NCBI GenBank assembly: GCA_964441925.1
Contig: CAYTVY010000150.1
Span: 1 to 5,799 of the forward strand
Direction of reading: 5' to 3'
Length of the DNA: 5,799 bases
Source: Geothermobacter sp964441925
Lineage (GTDB): Bacteria > Desulfobacterota > Desulfuromonadia > Desulfuromonadales > Geothermobacteraceae
Shown here: one piece after another, positions 5,757 to 5,799 of the stretch
Layout of the letters: the number at the start of each line of letters is the position of its first letter
Position numbering within the stretch: the first letter of the stretch is position 1
Program-made: the position numbers and the translations under genes
Notes under the pieces: generated by a model
Seen by the model: only the letters and a program-made list of their open reading frames with translations
What the model was told of the DNA's origin: nothing
Databases searched by the model: none

Positions 5757-5799
5757 GTGGGGACGCTTCGTGCCATGATGCCGGCCGCCGAGGGAACGG

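Noticed and set aside
5669..5776. 36-residue N-terminal extension of the small membrane protein
   Set aside because: It would be encoded by the promoter and tandem repeat, and the internal ATG 5668 has a strong ribosome binding site.
5774..5799. Possible start of a rightward gene (ATGATG at 5774)
   Set aside because: Only 26 bases remain in the window, too little to judge coding potential, and a G-rich stretch about 10 nt upstream is not distinctive in this sequence.

Overview
The window is a short, gene-dense piece of a high-GC, Gram-negative bacterial chromosome. A DciA (DUF721) protein beside a TrmN6-type methyltransferase, two TPR-tailed membrane proteins, and a GGGGACA...TGTCCCC hairpin repeat together fit a Desulfuromonas/Geobacter-like member of the Desulfuromonadota. 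This placement is inferred from gene content and style only, with moderate confidence. No gene is visibly broken.

Left region (75-3307, + strand): two long polytopic membrane proteins overlap by ATGA and are almost certainly translated from one message. Both resemble GT-C-type membrane glycosyltransferases with a soluble C-terminal tail. The second is TMTC-like (membrane O-mannosyltransferase style) with two TPR repeats. No cytoplasmic glycosyltransferase or sugar-nucleotide gene is in view, so the acceptor and sugar are unknown.

Middle region (3308-4188): this begins with a long imperfect hairpin (3330-3385) that looks like a REP/MITE-type repeat. Next come a 13-bp tandem direct repeat, a good sigma70-type promoter and a two-gene MntA-HepT toxin-antitoxin operon. 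The antitoxin is a minimal nucleotidyltransferase with GSX10DXD. The toxin is a HEPN RNase with RX4HXY. Several sampled lines here are only about 45-50% G+C, against roughly 70% in a sampled line of the membrane-protein gene, so it looks like an acquired island.

Right region (4189-5799): a TrmN6-like tRNA adenine-N6 methyltransferase (+) converges on, and overlaps by 13 bp, a leftward two-gene operon. That operon encodes a small three-helix membrane protein of unknown function and, coupled by ATGA, the DciA-like replicative-helicase loader. A near-consensus promoter drives it, and a perfect 2 x 16-bp tandem repeat abuts the -35 box, forming a candidate operator.

The most interesting items are the two promoter-abutting tandem repeats, the coupling of an uncharacterised membrane protein to DciA, and the compositionally foreign toxin-antitoxin island next to a hairpin element. 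I did not find clear evidence of an entirely new system.
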